From an uncultured Oscillibacter sp. (GTDB lineage Bacteria > Bacillota > Clostridia > Oscillospirales > Oscillospiraceae), in assembly GCA_904393855.1 (NCBI GenBank), contig CAJFNE010000121.1, positions 1 to 5,714 on the forward strand: a DNA stretch of 5,714 nucleotides, given 5' to 3'. The notes below the pieces were generated by a model that ran no database searches, had not been told where the DNA came from, and saw only the letters and a list, made by a program, of their open reading frames with translations. The position numbers were made by a program, and so were the translations under genes. Shown one piece after another: positions 1-5,545 of this stretch (the first letter of the stretch is position 1; the number at the start of each line of letters is the position of its first letter).

Positions 1-30
1 GCATGTGCGGCGGCACTTAGGCCGGAGACG

Positions 31-352
31 AACGGGCCGCACCCGCAAGGGGTACGCCGCATCCGTAAGCGGCAAAGCCGCCAACGGCTGCGCAGTGGAT
101 GGTCCAAGAGAAAAAATCGCTTGGCGCGGAACTTGCGCCTGCGCGCAAGTTCGCTTAGAACGGGGGTCTTCCGAATCGGTGCCTCCGTTTTTTGTTATCC
201 TTCTGCCGGTTCGCGCCGGACTGGGGTATCGCTTCGCTCTACCCCCGCGTGTAGAGGCTGGGTAAATATCTCGAGGGTGGTCATCAGAAAGTCTGTCCTT
301 TGTGCCCCGCTGACGCTGTCCTGGAAGTTGCTTAGGGTATGGTAACCGGGGA
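31..352 (+). repeat. Dispersed intergenic repeat, copy A
   Basis: This stretch aligns in direct orientation with copy B (1361-1613). It starts with AACGGGCCGC at 31-40 (also at 1361-1370), is interrupted by about 55 extra bases (about 46-100), and resumes at GGTCCAAGAGAAAA (101-114). A hairpin follows at 130-151, then TTCTGCCGG...GGACT at 201-222 (19 of 22 bases equal to 1476-1497). The block around 265-298 matches 1540-1573. The spacing of these landmarks agrees with copy B to within one or two bases, so this is one continuous homology and not scattered matches. The A/T-rich first hairpin of copies B and C is not recognisable here. No transposase is encoded, so it could be a MITE- or REP-like element or a conserved RNA; I cannot tell which. 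Confidence 0.7.
130..151. repeat. 9-bp hairpin in repeat copy A
   Basis: The arms are AACTTGCGC (130-138) and GCGCAAGTT (143-151) with loop CTGC. The equivalent hairpin in copy B (1404-1425) has arms AACCTGCGC and GCGCAGGTT. The single difference in each arm is a T-A to C-G exchange of the same base pair, so the stem is preserved while the sequence changed. Confidence 0.75.
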
Positions 353-353
353 C

Positions 354-368
354 GGGCGCTGCGCGCCC
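354..368 (-). terminator. GC hairpin just after the ftsY stop, possible weak terminator
   Basis: A perfect 6-bp all-GC stem (GGGCGC/GCGCCC, 3-nt loop) begins two bases beyond the ftsY stop codon. On the gene strand it is followed by GTCCCCGG and not by a U-rich tract, so it lacks the second half of a canonical intrinsic terminator. It could protect the 3' end of the message or belong to the end of repeat copy A. Confidence 0.35.
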
Positions 369-370
369 TC

Positions 371-1243
371 TTAAATGATGGCCTCCACGTAGTCCCGGGC
401 ATCGAAGGGCTTCAGGTCGTCGATCCCCTCGCCCACGCCGGCCAGCTTGACGGGCACGCCCAGCTCCTTGGCGATGGCCACCACGATGCCGCCCTTGGCG
501 GTGCCGTCCAGCTTCGTCAGCACGATGCCGGTGAGGCCCGCCGTCTCCTGGAAGGTCCGGGCCTGGATCAACCCGTTCTGGCCGGTGGTGGCATCCAGCA
601 CCAGCAGCGTCTCCCGGGCCGCGCCGGGGCACTCCCGGTCGATGATCTTGGAGAGCTTATGAAGCTCCGCCATGAGGTTCGCCTTGTTGTGGAGGCGGCC
701 GGCGGTATCGCACAGCACCACGTCCACCTGCCGGGCCTTGGCGGCCTGGAGTGCGTCAAACAGCACCGCGCCGGGGTCGGCGCCCTCGTGCTGGCGCACC
801 AGCTCGCAGCCGGCCCGCTCCGCCCAGATCTGCAGCTGGTCGGCGGCGGCGGCCCGGAAGGTGTCCGCCGCGCAGAGGAGGACCCGCTTGCCCTCCCCCT
901 TCAGCCGGTGGGCCAGCTTGCCGATGGAGGTGGTCTTCCCCACGCCGTTGACGCCGATGAACAGCACCACGGAGGGCCGCGTGGAAAGGTCCAGGGCGGT
1001 GTCGCCCACATCCATCTCCTCCGCCAGAATGTCCCGCAGGGCAGCCTTCACTGCCTCCTGGTCCTGGAGCTTCTCCTTTCGTACACGCTGACGCAGCTTC
1101 TCCACGGCGTCCAGGGCGGTATCCATGCCCAGGTCCGCCAGGATCAGCGTCTCCTCCAACTCCTCAAAGAAAGCCTCGTCGGCCTCTGTGAAGCCGGAGA
1201 ACAGGTTGGTGGTGATTTTTTTCAGTTTGTCAAAGAAACCCAT
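371..1243 (-). CDS. ftsY: Signal recognition particle receptor FtsY (SRP-GTPase)
   Basis: FtsY is the receptor for the signal recognition particle. At the inner face of the membrane it binds the SRP protein Ffh as a GTPase twin and hands ribosomes making membrane proteins to the Sec translocon. The 290-residue product has an N-terminal amphipathic stretch (MGFFDKLKK) typical of FtsY membrane-targeting helices, an N domain with LILADLGM at 33-40, and the complete G domain: P-loop GVNGVGKTTS (97-106), DTFRAAA (127-133), DTAGR (179-183), TKLDGTAKGG (243-252) and GVGEGIDDLKPFD (269-281). The long acidic A domain of E. coli FtsY is absent, as in other short Gram-positive forms. The frame stays open upstream for 57 more codons, but those lie in repeat DNA. 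The ATG at 1243 has a strong Shine-Dalgarno site and the expected N-terminus, so it is the start. The gene follows smc on the same strand after a 689-bp gap. Ffh is ruled out because there is no M domain and the FtsY-type ending is present. Confidence 0.97.
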   Translation of the reverse strand: MGFFDKLKKITTNLFSGFTEADEAFFEELEETLILADLGMDTALDAVEKLRQRVRKEKLQDQEAVKAALRDILAEEMDVGDTALDLSTRPSVVLFIGVNGVGKTTSIGKLAHRLKGEGKRVLLCAADTFRAAAADQLQIWAERAGCELVRQHEGADPGAVLFDALQAAKARQVDVVLCDTAGRLHNKANLMAELHKLSKIIDRECPGAARETLLVLDATTGQNGLIQARTFQETAGLTGIVLTKLDGTAKGGIVVAIAKELGVPVKLAGVGEGIDDLKPFDARDYVEAII

Positions 1244-1250
1244 AAGTTTG

Positions 1251-1258
1251 CTCCTTTT
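1251..1258 (-). promoter_or_regulatory. Ribosome binding site of ftsY
   Basis: On the gene strand this reads AAAAGGAG, seven bases before the ATG at 1243. It fixes the start at that ATG and argues against the 57-codon upstream extension. The hairpin at 1260-1273 ends just upstream, so the site itself is outside the stem. Confidence 0.85.
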
Positions 1259-1259
1259 G

Positions 1260-1323
1260 GCGGCGTTGGCCGCGGCAATGCGCCCGTTCGGGCGTGGGGG
1301 AATGCCAGGTTGCTGGCAGCAAT
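1260..1323. repeat. Tandem array of three hairpins with a common loop
   Basis: Three units follow one another: 1260-1279, 1280-1303 and 1304-1323. Each is a short perfect stem around a GTTG or GTTC loop and ends in CAAT or GAAT followed by GC. The stems are GCGGC/GCCGC (1260-1264, 1269-1273), CGCCC/GGGCG (1281-1285, 1290-1294) and TGCCAG/CTGGCA (1303-1308, 1313-1318). The loops are 1265-1268, 1286-1289 and 1309-1312. Units 1 and 3 have the same length and differ at three of five stem pairs, always with both partners changed. In the ftsY leader RNA (minus strand) the loops would read CAAC, GAAC and CAAC, and the last stem ends one base upstream of the Shine-Dalgarno site. The function is unknown: candidates are a protein-binding RNA array, a translation modulator or a repetitive mobile element. 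Confidence 0.7.
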
Positions 1324-1333
1324 GCGCCCCCCA

Positions 1334-1362
1334 TTTTCTTTTCGGTCTTGCCGAAAAGAAAA
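1334..1362. repeat. 12-bp A/T-rich hairpin in copy B
   Basis: The arms are TTTTCTTTTCGG (1334-1345) and CCGAAAAGAAAA (1351-1362), with a 5-base loop TCTTG. The pairing is perfect. Compared with the inverted partner at 1892-1920, two stem pairs are exchanged on both arms (T-A to C-G and C-G to T-A), while the loop is identical. Confidence 0.8.
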
Positions 1363-1375
1363 CGGGCCGCGCCCG
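1354..1375 (-). terminator. Terminator-like GC hairpin plus U tract between smc and ftsY
   Basis: Read on the gene strand, a 5-bp GC stem (CGGGC, loop GCG, GCCCG; 1375-1363) is followed directly by TTTTCTTTT (1362-1354). This is the shape of an intrinsic terminator that would stop readthrough from smc before ftsY. The stem is short and the U tract is interrupted by a C. The same U tract can also pair with the downstream half of the 1334-1362 hairpin, which could weaken termination. The inverted copy C presents the same signal to plus-strand transcription. Confidence 0.35.
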
Positions 1376-1403
1376 GTCCAAAAGAAAAGAACGCCGGGCG
1401 CAG

Positions 1404-1425
1404 AACCTGCGCATACGCGCAGGTT
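1404..1425. repeat. 9-bp hairpin in repeat copy B
   Basis: The arms are AACCTGCGC (1404-1412) and GCGCAGGTT (1417-1425), loop ATAC. It is the counterpart of 130-151 in copy A, with a one-pair compensatory exchange and a changed loop. In copy C, a stem with different sequence and one mismatch occupies the equivalent place (1828-1848). Confidence 0.75.
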
Positions 1426-1620
1426 TGCTTATATACGAGAGATTTCTGAATGTGTGCTGACTAGACTTGAGAGTCTTCTACCGGCTCGCGCTGGACTACT
1501 CCCTTGCGCGGGTCTTGCGCCGCGATTGCCGGTCTGGTGGAAATTTCGGGGTGGTTGTCGAAAGGTCTATCCTCCTGAATTCGCTTGCGCTTTGCTTGGT
1601 GGTAAGTGGGGACCTGAATA

Positions 1621-1686
1621 CGGGCGGATGTGGGCATCCGCCCCTACAAGCGCCATCCTGCAGGGGCCGACGCCCTCGTCGGCCCG
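1621..1686. repeat. Facing pair of 28-bp palindromic elements
   Basis: The element at 1621-1648 runs CGGGCGGATG, TGGG, CATCCGCCCCTACA. The element at 1659-1686 is its inverted relative: read on the minus strand it has the same layout (9-bp perfect stem, 4-base loop, CCTRCA tail). The stems are 1622-1630 with 1635-1643 and 1664-1672 with 1677-1685. The two differ at six positions; four of these form two compensatory base-pair exchanges, one is in the loop and one in the tail. Ten bases separate them. GGGCGG...CCGCCC hairpins with a CCCCTACA tail resemble small palindromic repeats common in GC-rich clostridial genomes; that is recollection, not a search result. Confidence 0.75.
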
Positions 1687-1858
1687 CGTCAACCGCCAGG
1701 GCAGCGCCAGCGGAAAGAGAAAGACGGGGCATCCGGGCCCTCCCCGGGCAAACAGCATCCCCAAGGGGAACGCGTTTGATGACGGCTGCCACGAGGTAAG
1801 GCCAACCATCCCCCGCCGGCGGCCGGAGGTACGCGCTCTGCGCGGACCGACCCGCCGT
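1687..1858. other. Hairpin-rich non-coding stretch next to repeat copy C
   Basis: I find no credible gene. Small stems occur at 1733-1747 (CCGGG/CCCGG), 1758-1769 (TCCCC/GGGGA, very tight loop) and 1828-1848 (GGT and CGCGC paired with GCGCG and ACC around one A-G mismatch). The last lies 11 bases inside the end of copy C, matching the place of the second hairpin in copies A and B, so this stretch may be the variable body of copy C. Open frames here on the minus strand extend from the repeat and have no recognised domain. Confidence 0.5.
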
Positions 1859-1933
1859 GGCGTTTTTTTCTCTTGGACCGGGCGCGGCCCGTTCTCTTTT
1901 TGGCAAGACCAAAAAGAGAATGGGGGGCGCATT
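1859..1933 (-). repeat. Dispersed intergenic repeat, copy C core (inverted relative to B)
   Basis: Read on the minus strand this is the 75-base module seen at 1321-1395, with 69 of 75 bases equal. It contains the A/T-rich 12-bp hairpin at 1892-1920 (TTCTCTTTTTGG/CCAAAAAGAGAA, loop CAAGA on the plus strand) and the 5-bp GC hairpin CGGGC/GCCCG at 1879-1891. Its first base is the last base of the smc TGA stop, so it would sit directly in the smc 3' untranslated region. On the plus strand the GC hairpin is followed by TTCTCTTTTT, terminator-like for antisense transcription toward smc. Four of the six differences from copy B are two compensatory pair changes in the hairpin. Confidence 0.8.
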
Positions 1934-4900
1934 CATTCAATCTTCAATTCCTTCGCCAGATCATTCATATTGATGGTCAAGATCTTACTGACCCCCTGCT
2001 CCTGCATGGTAACGCCATAGAGCACATCCGCCTCCTCCATGGTGCCCCGGCGGTGGGTGATGACGATGAACTGCGTCTTCCCCGCCAGACGCCGCATATA
2101 GCGGGCGTAGCGGGTAACGTTGGCGTCGTCCAGGGCCGCCTCGATCTCGTCCAGGACACAGAAAGGCGTGGGGTGTACCTTTAATATAGAGAAATACAGG
2201 GCGATAGCCACGAAAGCCTTCTCACCGCCGGAGAGGAGAGAGATGGTCTTCAGGGTCTTGCCCGGCGGCTGGGCCTTGATCTCGATGCCGCAGCCCAGGA
2301 TGTCGTTCTCGTCCTCCAGCTCCAGCGTGGCGGTGCCGCCGCCGAAGAGCTCCGTGAAAGTGGTCTGGAAGCTCTCCCGCAGCAGCTGGAACTGCTGGGC
2401 AAAGATCTCCGTCATCTGGCTGGTGATCTCCGCGATGATGCCCTCCAGGTCCTCCTTGGCCCGCTCCACGTCGTCCCGCTGGTCCGTCAGGTAGGTATAC
2501 CGCTCGTTGACCCGCTGGAACTCCTCGATAGCGCCGATGTTGATGGTGCCCAGGGCCGCGATGTCCCGCTTCAGCTCCCCGATGCGCCGGGTGGCCTTGG
2601 GGACGCTCTCCAGCTCGATCCGCAGGGCTGTGGCGTCAGAGTGGCTCAGCTCGTAGTGCTCCCACAGCCGGTCCAGGATCTGCTTTTCCTCCATGGCGGA
2701 GGTGGCGATCTTCTGCTCCAGCTTAGAGGCCGCCCGCTCCAGGTTCAGCAGGTTCTCGTTCATCTCCTGCCCCGCCCGGTTCTTGGCGGTGCGCTCCGCC
2801 TCCAGGGCCAGCTTCTCCTCGTTCAGGGCCGCCAGCCGCTCCCGGAGCGCCTGGCCCTGGGCGGAGAGCCCCGCCAGGGTCTCCCGCCGGCGCCGGATCT
2901 CGTCCTCCGCCTCCGCGATGCTCTGCCGATAGGCCCGGACGGTCTCCTCTTTCTGAGCCTGGTCGCCGGTCAGGTCCGACGCCAGACGCCGCAGCTCCTC
3001 CGCCCGCTGCTCCGCGGCCTCCCGCTCGGCGGACAGCGCCGCCGCCCGGGACTTCTTCTCCGTGATCTCCTCCGCCAGGGCGTTGGACTGGGCCAACAGC
3101 TCCGACTGGCCGGAGAGAGCCGTCTCCGCCTGGGTCCGGTACTGCGCGGCCAGGGCCTCCTGCTCCGCCACTCGGGCCTCCGCCTGGGCGGAGCGCTGGG
3201 CGTTGTCCTCCAGCCGGCCGGTCAGGCTCTGCCGCTCTCCGGCAAGGTTCTCCAGGTTCTCCCGGAGGGACCGCAGCAGCACGTCGTAGTGGTTCTTCTG
3301 CCCCTCCAGCCGCAGCACCGCGTCCTCTGCCTCCCGCCGCTGGCTCTCCGCCGTCTCCATCTCGTACTGAGCGGCGGCCAGCTCCCGCTGGGCGGTCTCC
3401 TCCTCCCGCTGGGCGGCGGAGAGTTTCTCGTGCAGGGCGGCGGCCTGGCCGTTCAGCTTCTCCAGCTCGGCGGCCCGGCTCAGTACGCCGCTGCCCCTGC
3501 TGGTGCTGCCGCCGGTCATGGAGCCGCCCCGGTTGATCACCTGGCCGTCCAGCGTTACGATCCGAAAGGCGTTCCGGTACTTCCGGGCCATGGCGATGCC
3601 GCAGTCCAGGTCCTCCACCACCACGGTGCGGCCCAGGAGATTCTGGAAAATATTCCGGTACCGCTCGTCGAAGCGGACCAGCCGGGAGGCAAGGCCCACG
3701 AAGCCGAACTCCCCCTCCACGCCCTTTTCCCGGAGCTCCTCGCCCCGGATGGCGCTGAGGGGCAGGAAGGTGGCCCGCCCGGCGTCCCGCTGCTTCAGAA
3801 AGCCGATGGCGCTCTTGGCGTCCTCCTCCCGGTCCACCACGATGTTCTGAAGGCCCGCCCCCAAGGCGATCTCGATGGCCAGGCTGTACTTCTGGTCCGT
3901 CTTCATCAGACTCGCCACCGGACCGTGGATACCCCGAAGGCTGCTTTTCGCCTGCATGACGGTCTTCACCGCCTTGGAGAAGCCCTCGTACTCCTTCTCC
4001 ATCTCCGTCAGGAGGCGGATCCGGTTGTCCAGAGTCCCCACGTCCACGGTGAGCTTCACCCGGGCCTCCCCGGCGGCGGCGGCCTTCTTCCGCCGCTCCT
4101 CCATCCGCAGGCTGTGGCCGGCGATGATGTTGGCGGCGGCCTGAGCCTCGTCCCGGGCGTCCTCCAGAGCCCGGCGGCTGGTCTTGGCCGCCTGCTCCGT
4201 CTCCGCCAGCTGGGCCTCCCCGGCGGCGAGCTCCTGGTCCACGGCGGCCTTCCGGTCCTCGATCTGTCCGTTCTCCGCGGCAATGGCCGCGGCCTCCGCC
4301 CGGGCGTCCGCCGCCGCGGCGACAGCCATGGCCTCCTGGCCCCGGAGGGACTCCGCCTCGCTCTGGGCGCCGCCGGCCTGCTGGGCGGCGGCTTGGGCCT
4401 GGGCCAGCAGTTCGTCCAGGGCCGCGTTCAACTCCTCCAGCTCCCGGCTGATCTCCTCCGCCCGCTGGGACTGCTCCTCCGCCTGGCGCTCGATTCCGCC
4501 CGCCCGGCTGCCGGTCTCCTCCAACTCCCGCCGGGCCCGCTCGATATTCTCCTGATGGTGGCCGATGGTGCTCTCCAGCACGGCGATGGCGGACTCCTGC
4601 TCTTTCACCTGGCCGTCCAGCTCGCCGGCCTGGGCGCGGACCGCCTCGGCCTCCACATCCTTCTCCCGCATCCGCTCGCCGTACTGCTCCCCCTCGGCGT
4701 AGAGGGCGTCCAGGGCCTCCCGGGCCCGGTCCCGCTCCGCCTCGGCGGTGTGGAAGTCCAGCTCCAGCTTCCGGGCGCTGGCCTTCAGGGCGTCCAGATT
4801 CTCCAGCCACACGGAGATCTCCAGCAGCCGCAGCTCATCCCGCAGCACCAGATATTTCTTCGCCCGCTCGGACTGCTCCCGCAGGGGCTCCACCTGCAGC

Positions 4901-5499
4901 TCCAGCTCCGCGATCTTGTCGTTGACGCGCACCAGGTTCTCCTGCGTCCGCTCCAGCTTCCGCTCGGACTCCTCCTTGCGGTGGCGGAACTTGGAGATGC
5001 CGGCAGCCTCCTCAAAGATCTCCCGGCGCTCGCCGCTCTTGGCGGAGAGGATCTCGTCGATCTTGCCCTGGCCGATGATGGAGTAGCCCTCCCGGCCCAG
5101 GCCCGTGTCCAGGAACAGCTCTGTCACGTCCTTGAGGCGGACGGACTGGCGGTTGATGTAGTACTCGCTCTCCCCGCTGCGGTAGTAGCGGCGGGTGACG
5201 GAGACCTCACTCTCCTCCATGGTGGGGAAGATGTGCTCCGTGTTGTCCAGCACCAGCGTCACCTGGGCAAAACCCACGGGGGGCCGCTGGGCGGTGCCGC
5301 TGAAGATGACGTCCTCCATCCTGCTGCCCCGCAGCGCCTTGGCGCTCTGCTCCCCCAGCACCCAGCGGATAGCGTCGGAGATATTCGATTTTCCGGAGCC
5401 GTTGGGTCCCACCACGGCGGTGATGTCCTCGCCGAAGTGCAGAACGGTCTTGTCGGGGAAGGCCTTGAAGCCCTGGATCTCCAATGCTTTAAGGTACAT
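1933..5499 (-). CDS. smc: Chromosome segregation and condensation ATPase SMC
   Basis: SMC is the long-arm ATPase of bacterial condensin. With ScpA and ScpB it forms a ring that extrudes or tethers DNA loops and aligns the chromosome arms from ParB-loaded sites near the origin. The 1188-residue product matches the usual family length of about 1190. Visible parts, in order: N-terminal head with GFKAFPDKT and Walker A GPNGSGKSN (31-39), arginine-bearing LRGSRMEDVIF (about 57-67), Q-loop GQGKIDEIL (143-151), a long Glu/Arg/Ala-rich coiled coil (about 170-500), a hinge (about 505-670) ending in the glycine motif GGSMTGGS (658-665), the returning coiled coil, and the C-terminal head with signature LSGGEK (1089-1094), Walker B FCVLDE (1113-1118, catalytic E1118), D-loop ALDD and H-loop ITHRR (H1149). 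No key residue is missing. The ATG at 5499 is preferred to the in-frame GTG at 5505, because the Shine-Dalgarno site overlaps the GTG and the family N-terminus MYLKALEIQGFK begins at the ATG. RecN or Rad50 is excluded by the glycine-rich hinge and length. A block at about 368-410 is unusually rich in Ala, Gln and Gly. Confidence 0.97.
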   Translation of the reverse strand: MYLKALEIQGFKAFPDKTVLHFGEDITAVVGPNGSGKSNISDAIRWVLGEQSAKALRGSRMEDVIFSGTAQRPPVGFAQVTLVLDNTEHIFPTMEESEVSVTRRYYRSGESEYYINRQSVRLKDVTELFLDTGLGREGYSIIGQGKIDEILSAKSGERREIFEEAAGISKFRHRKEESERKLERTQENLVRVNDKIAELELQVEPLREQSERAKKYLVLRDELRLLEISVWLENLDALKASARKLELDFHTAEAERDRAREALDALYAEGEQYGERMREKDVEAEAVRAQAGELDGQVKEQESAIAVLESTIGHHQENIERARRELEETGSRAGGIERQAEEQSQRAEEISRELEELNAALDELLAQAQAAAQQAGGAQSEAESLRGQEAMAVAAAADARAEAAAIAAENGQIEDRKAAVDQELAAGEAQLAETEQAAKTSRRALEDARDEAQAAANIIAGHSLRMEERRKKAAAAGEARVKLTVDVGTLDNRIRLLTEMEKEYEGFSKAVKTVMQAKSSLRGIHGPVASLMKTDQKYSLAIEIALGAGLQNIVVDREEDAKSAIGFLKQRDAGRATFLPLSAIRGEELREKGVEGEFGFVGLASRLVRFDERYRNIFQNLLGRTVVVEDLDCGIAMARKYRNAFRIVTLDGQVINRGGSMTGGSTSRGSGVLSRAAELEKLNGQAAALHEKLSAAQREEETAQRELAAAQYEMETAESQRREAEDAVLRLEGQKNHYDVLLRSLRENLENLAGERQSLTGRLEDNAQRSAQAEARVAEQEALAAQYRTQAETALSGQSELLAQSNALAEEITEKKSRAAALSAEREAAEQRAEELRRLASDLTGDQAQKEETVRAYRQSIAEAEDEIRRRRETLAGLSAQGQALRERLAALNEEKLALEAERTAKNRAGQEMNENLLNLERAASKLEQKIATSAMEEKQILDRLWEHYELSHSDATALRIELESVPKATRRIGELKRDIAALGTINIGAIEEFQRVNERYTYLTDQRDDVERAKEDLEGIIAEITSQMTEIFAQQFQLLRESFQTTFTELFGGGTATLELEDENDILGCGIEIKAQPPGKTLKTISLLSGGEKAFVAIALYFSILKVHPTPFCVLDEIEAALDDANVTRYARYMRRLAGKTQFIVITHRRGTMEEADVLYGVTMQEQGVSKILTINMNDLAKELKIE

Positions 5500-5504
5500 A
5501 AGCA

Positions 5505-5511
5505 CACCTCT
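5505..5511 (-). promoter_or_regulatory. Ribosome binding site of smc, decides the start
   Basis: On the gene strand this reads AGAGGTG, five bases before the ATG at 5499. A GTG at 5505 is in frame two codons earlier but lies inside this site, so it cannot use it. The start is therefore placed at 5499. Confidence 0.75.
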
Positions 5512-5516
5512 TTCTT

Positions 5517-5545
5517 TCCATAACCTTCTATCCCCCTTATTTCAA
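5517..5545 (-). promoter_or_regulatory. Weak candidate promoter of smc
   Basis: On the gene strand, TTGAAA (5545-5540, five of six matches to TTGACA) is followed after 17 bases by TATGGA (5522-5517), which keeps only the TAT of TATAAT. The implied transcription start is about 11 bases before the smc ATG, leaving barely enough leader for the Shine-Dalgarno site. I saw no better pair in the region, and transcription may come from beyond the window. Confidence 0.2.

Larger units (their letters stand above)
1..370. other. Non-coding region downstream of ftsY
   Basis: I see no credible gene here. The short open frames on both strands have no convincing Shine-Dalgarno site and no recognisable domain. 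They read through a dispersed repeat (copy A, about 31-352) whose relatives lie at 1321-1613 and 1859-1933. The first 30 bases show nothing I can assign. A 5-bp hairpin (GCGGC, loop AAA, GCCGC) lies at 69-81 and a 6-bp one (GGGGTA/TACCCC) at 223-245. The next gene downstream of ftsY is outside the window. Confidence 0.6.
1321..1613 (+). repeat. Dispersed intergenic repeat, copy B
   Basis: The first 75 bases (1321-1395) match copy C (1859-1933) in inverted orientation at 69 of 75 positions. The rest (1361-about 1613) matches copy A at 31-352 in direct orientation. In order it holds an A/T-rich 12-bp hairpin (1334-1362), a GC-rich 5-bp hairpin (1363-1375), a purine tract, a second 9-bp hairpin (1404-1425) and a less structured tail with blocks at 1476-1497 and 1540-1573 shared with copy A. 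It separates smc from ftsY and would lie in the ftsY leader if transcription runs through from smc. Open frames across it on both strands look like by-products of high GC content. No transposase is present. Confidence 0.75.

Noticed and set aside
1244..1414. 57-codon N-terminal extension of ftsY
   Set aside because: The extension is encoded by the repeat DNA (copy B and the hairpin array). The ATG at 1243 has AAAAGGAG at the right distance and begins the normal FtsY amphipathic N-terminus.
1431..1460. Promoter for ftsY around the minus-strand TATATAAG near 1428-1437
   Set aside because: A TATATA-like box is present, but the best upstream hexamer at 17 bases matches only about half of TTGACA, and the position lies inside the repeat. 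The evidence is too weak to list.
1260..1933. CRISPR array
   Set aside because: The repeats are not identical, are not regularly spaced with unique spacers of constant length, and occur in both orientations.
1496..1940. Overlapping minus-strand frames of 83-146 codons between smc and ftsY
   Set aside because: They start in the palindromic repeat at the smc stop codon and run through hairpin DNA in several frames at once. There is no Shine-Dalgarno site or recognised motif, so these are repeat-derived frames.
659..2020. 453-codon plus-strand frame running through ftsY antisense, the repeats and the end of smc
   Set aside because: It crosses two real genes on the opposite strand and the repeat array. 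It has no domain and owes its length to a lack of stops in GC-rich DNA.
2723..4810. 695-codon open frame on the minus strand within smc in another frame
   Set aside because: It is Gly/Arg/Pro-rich low-complexity sequence in a shifted frame of smc with no start signal. The smc frame is intact throughout, so it is neither a frameshift nor a nested gene.
2641..5523. 960-codon open frame on the plus strand opposite smc
   Set aside because: It is antisense to a complete, motif-rich smc gene. Its product is a Leu/Gly/Pro/Gln/His-rich string without domains, as expected when a high-GC gene with GC-ending codons is read backwards.
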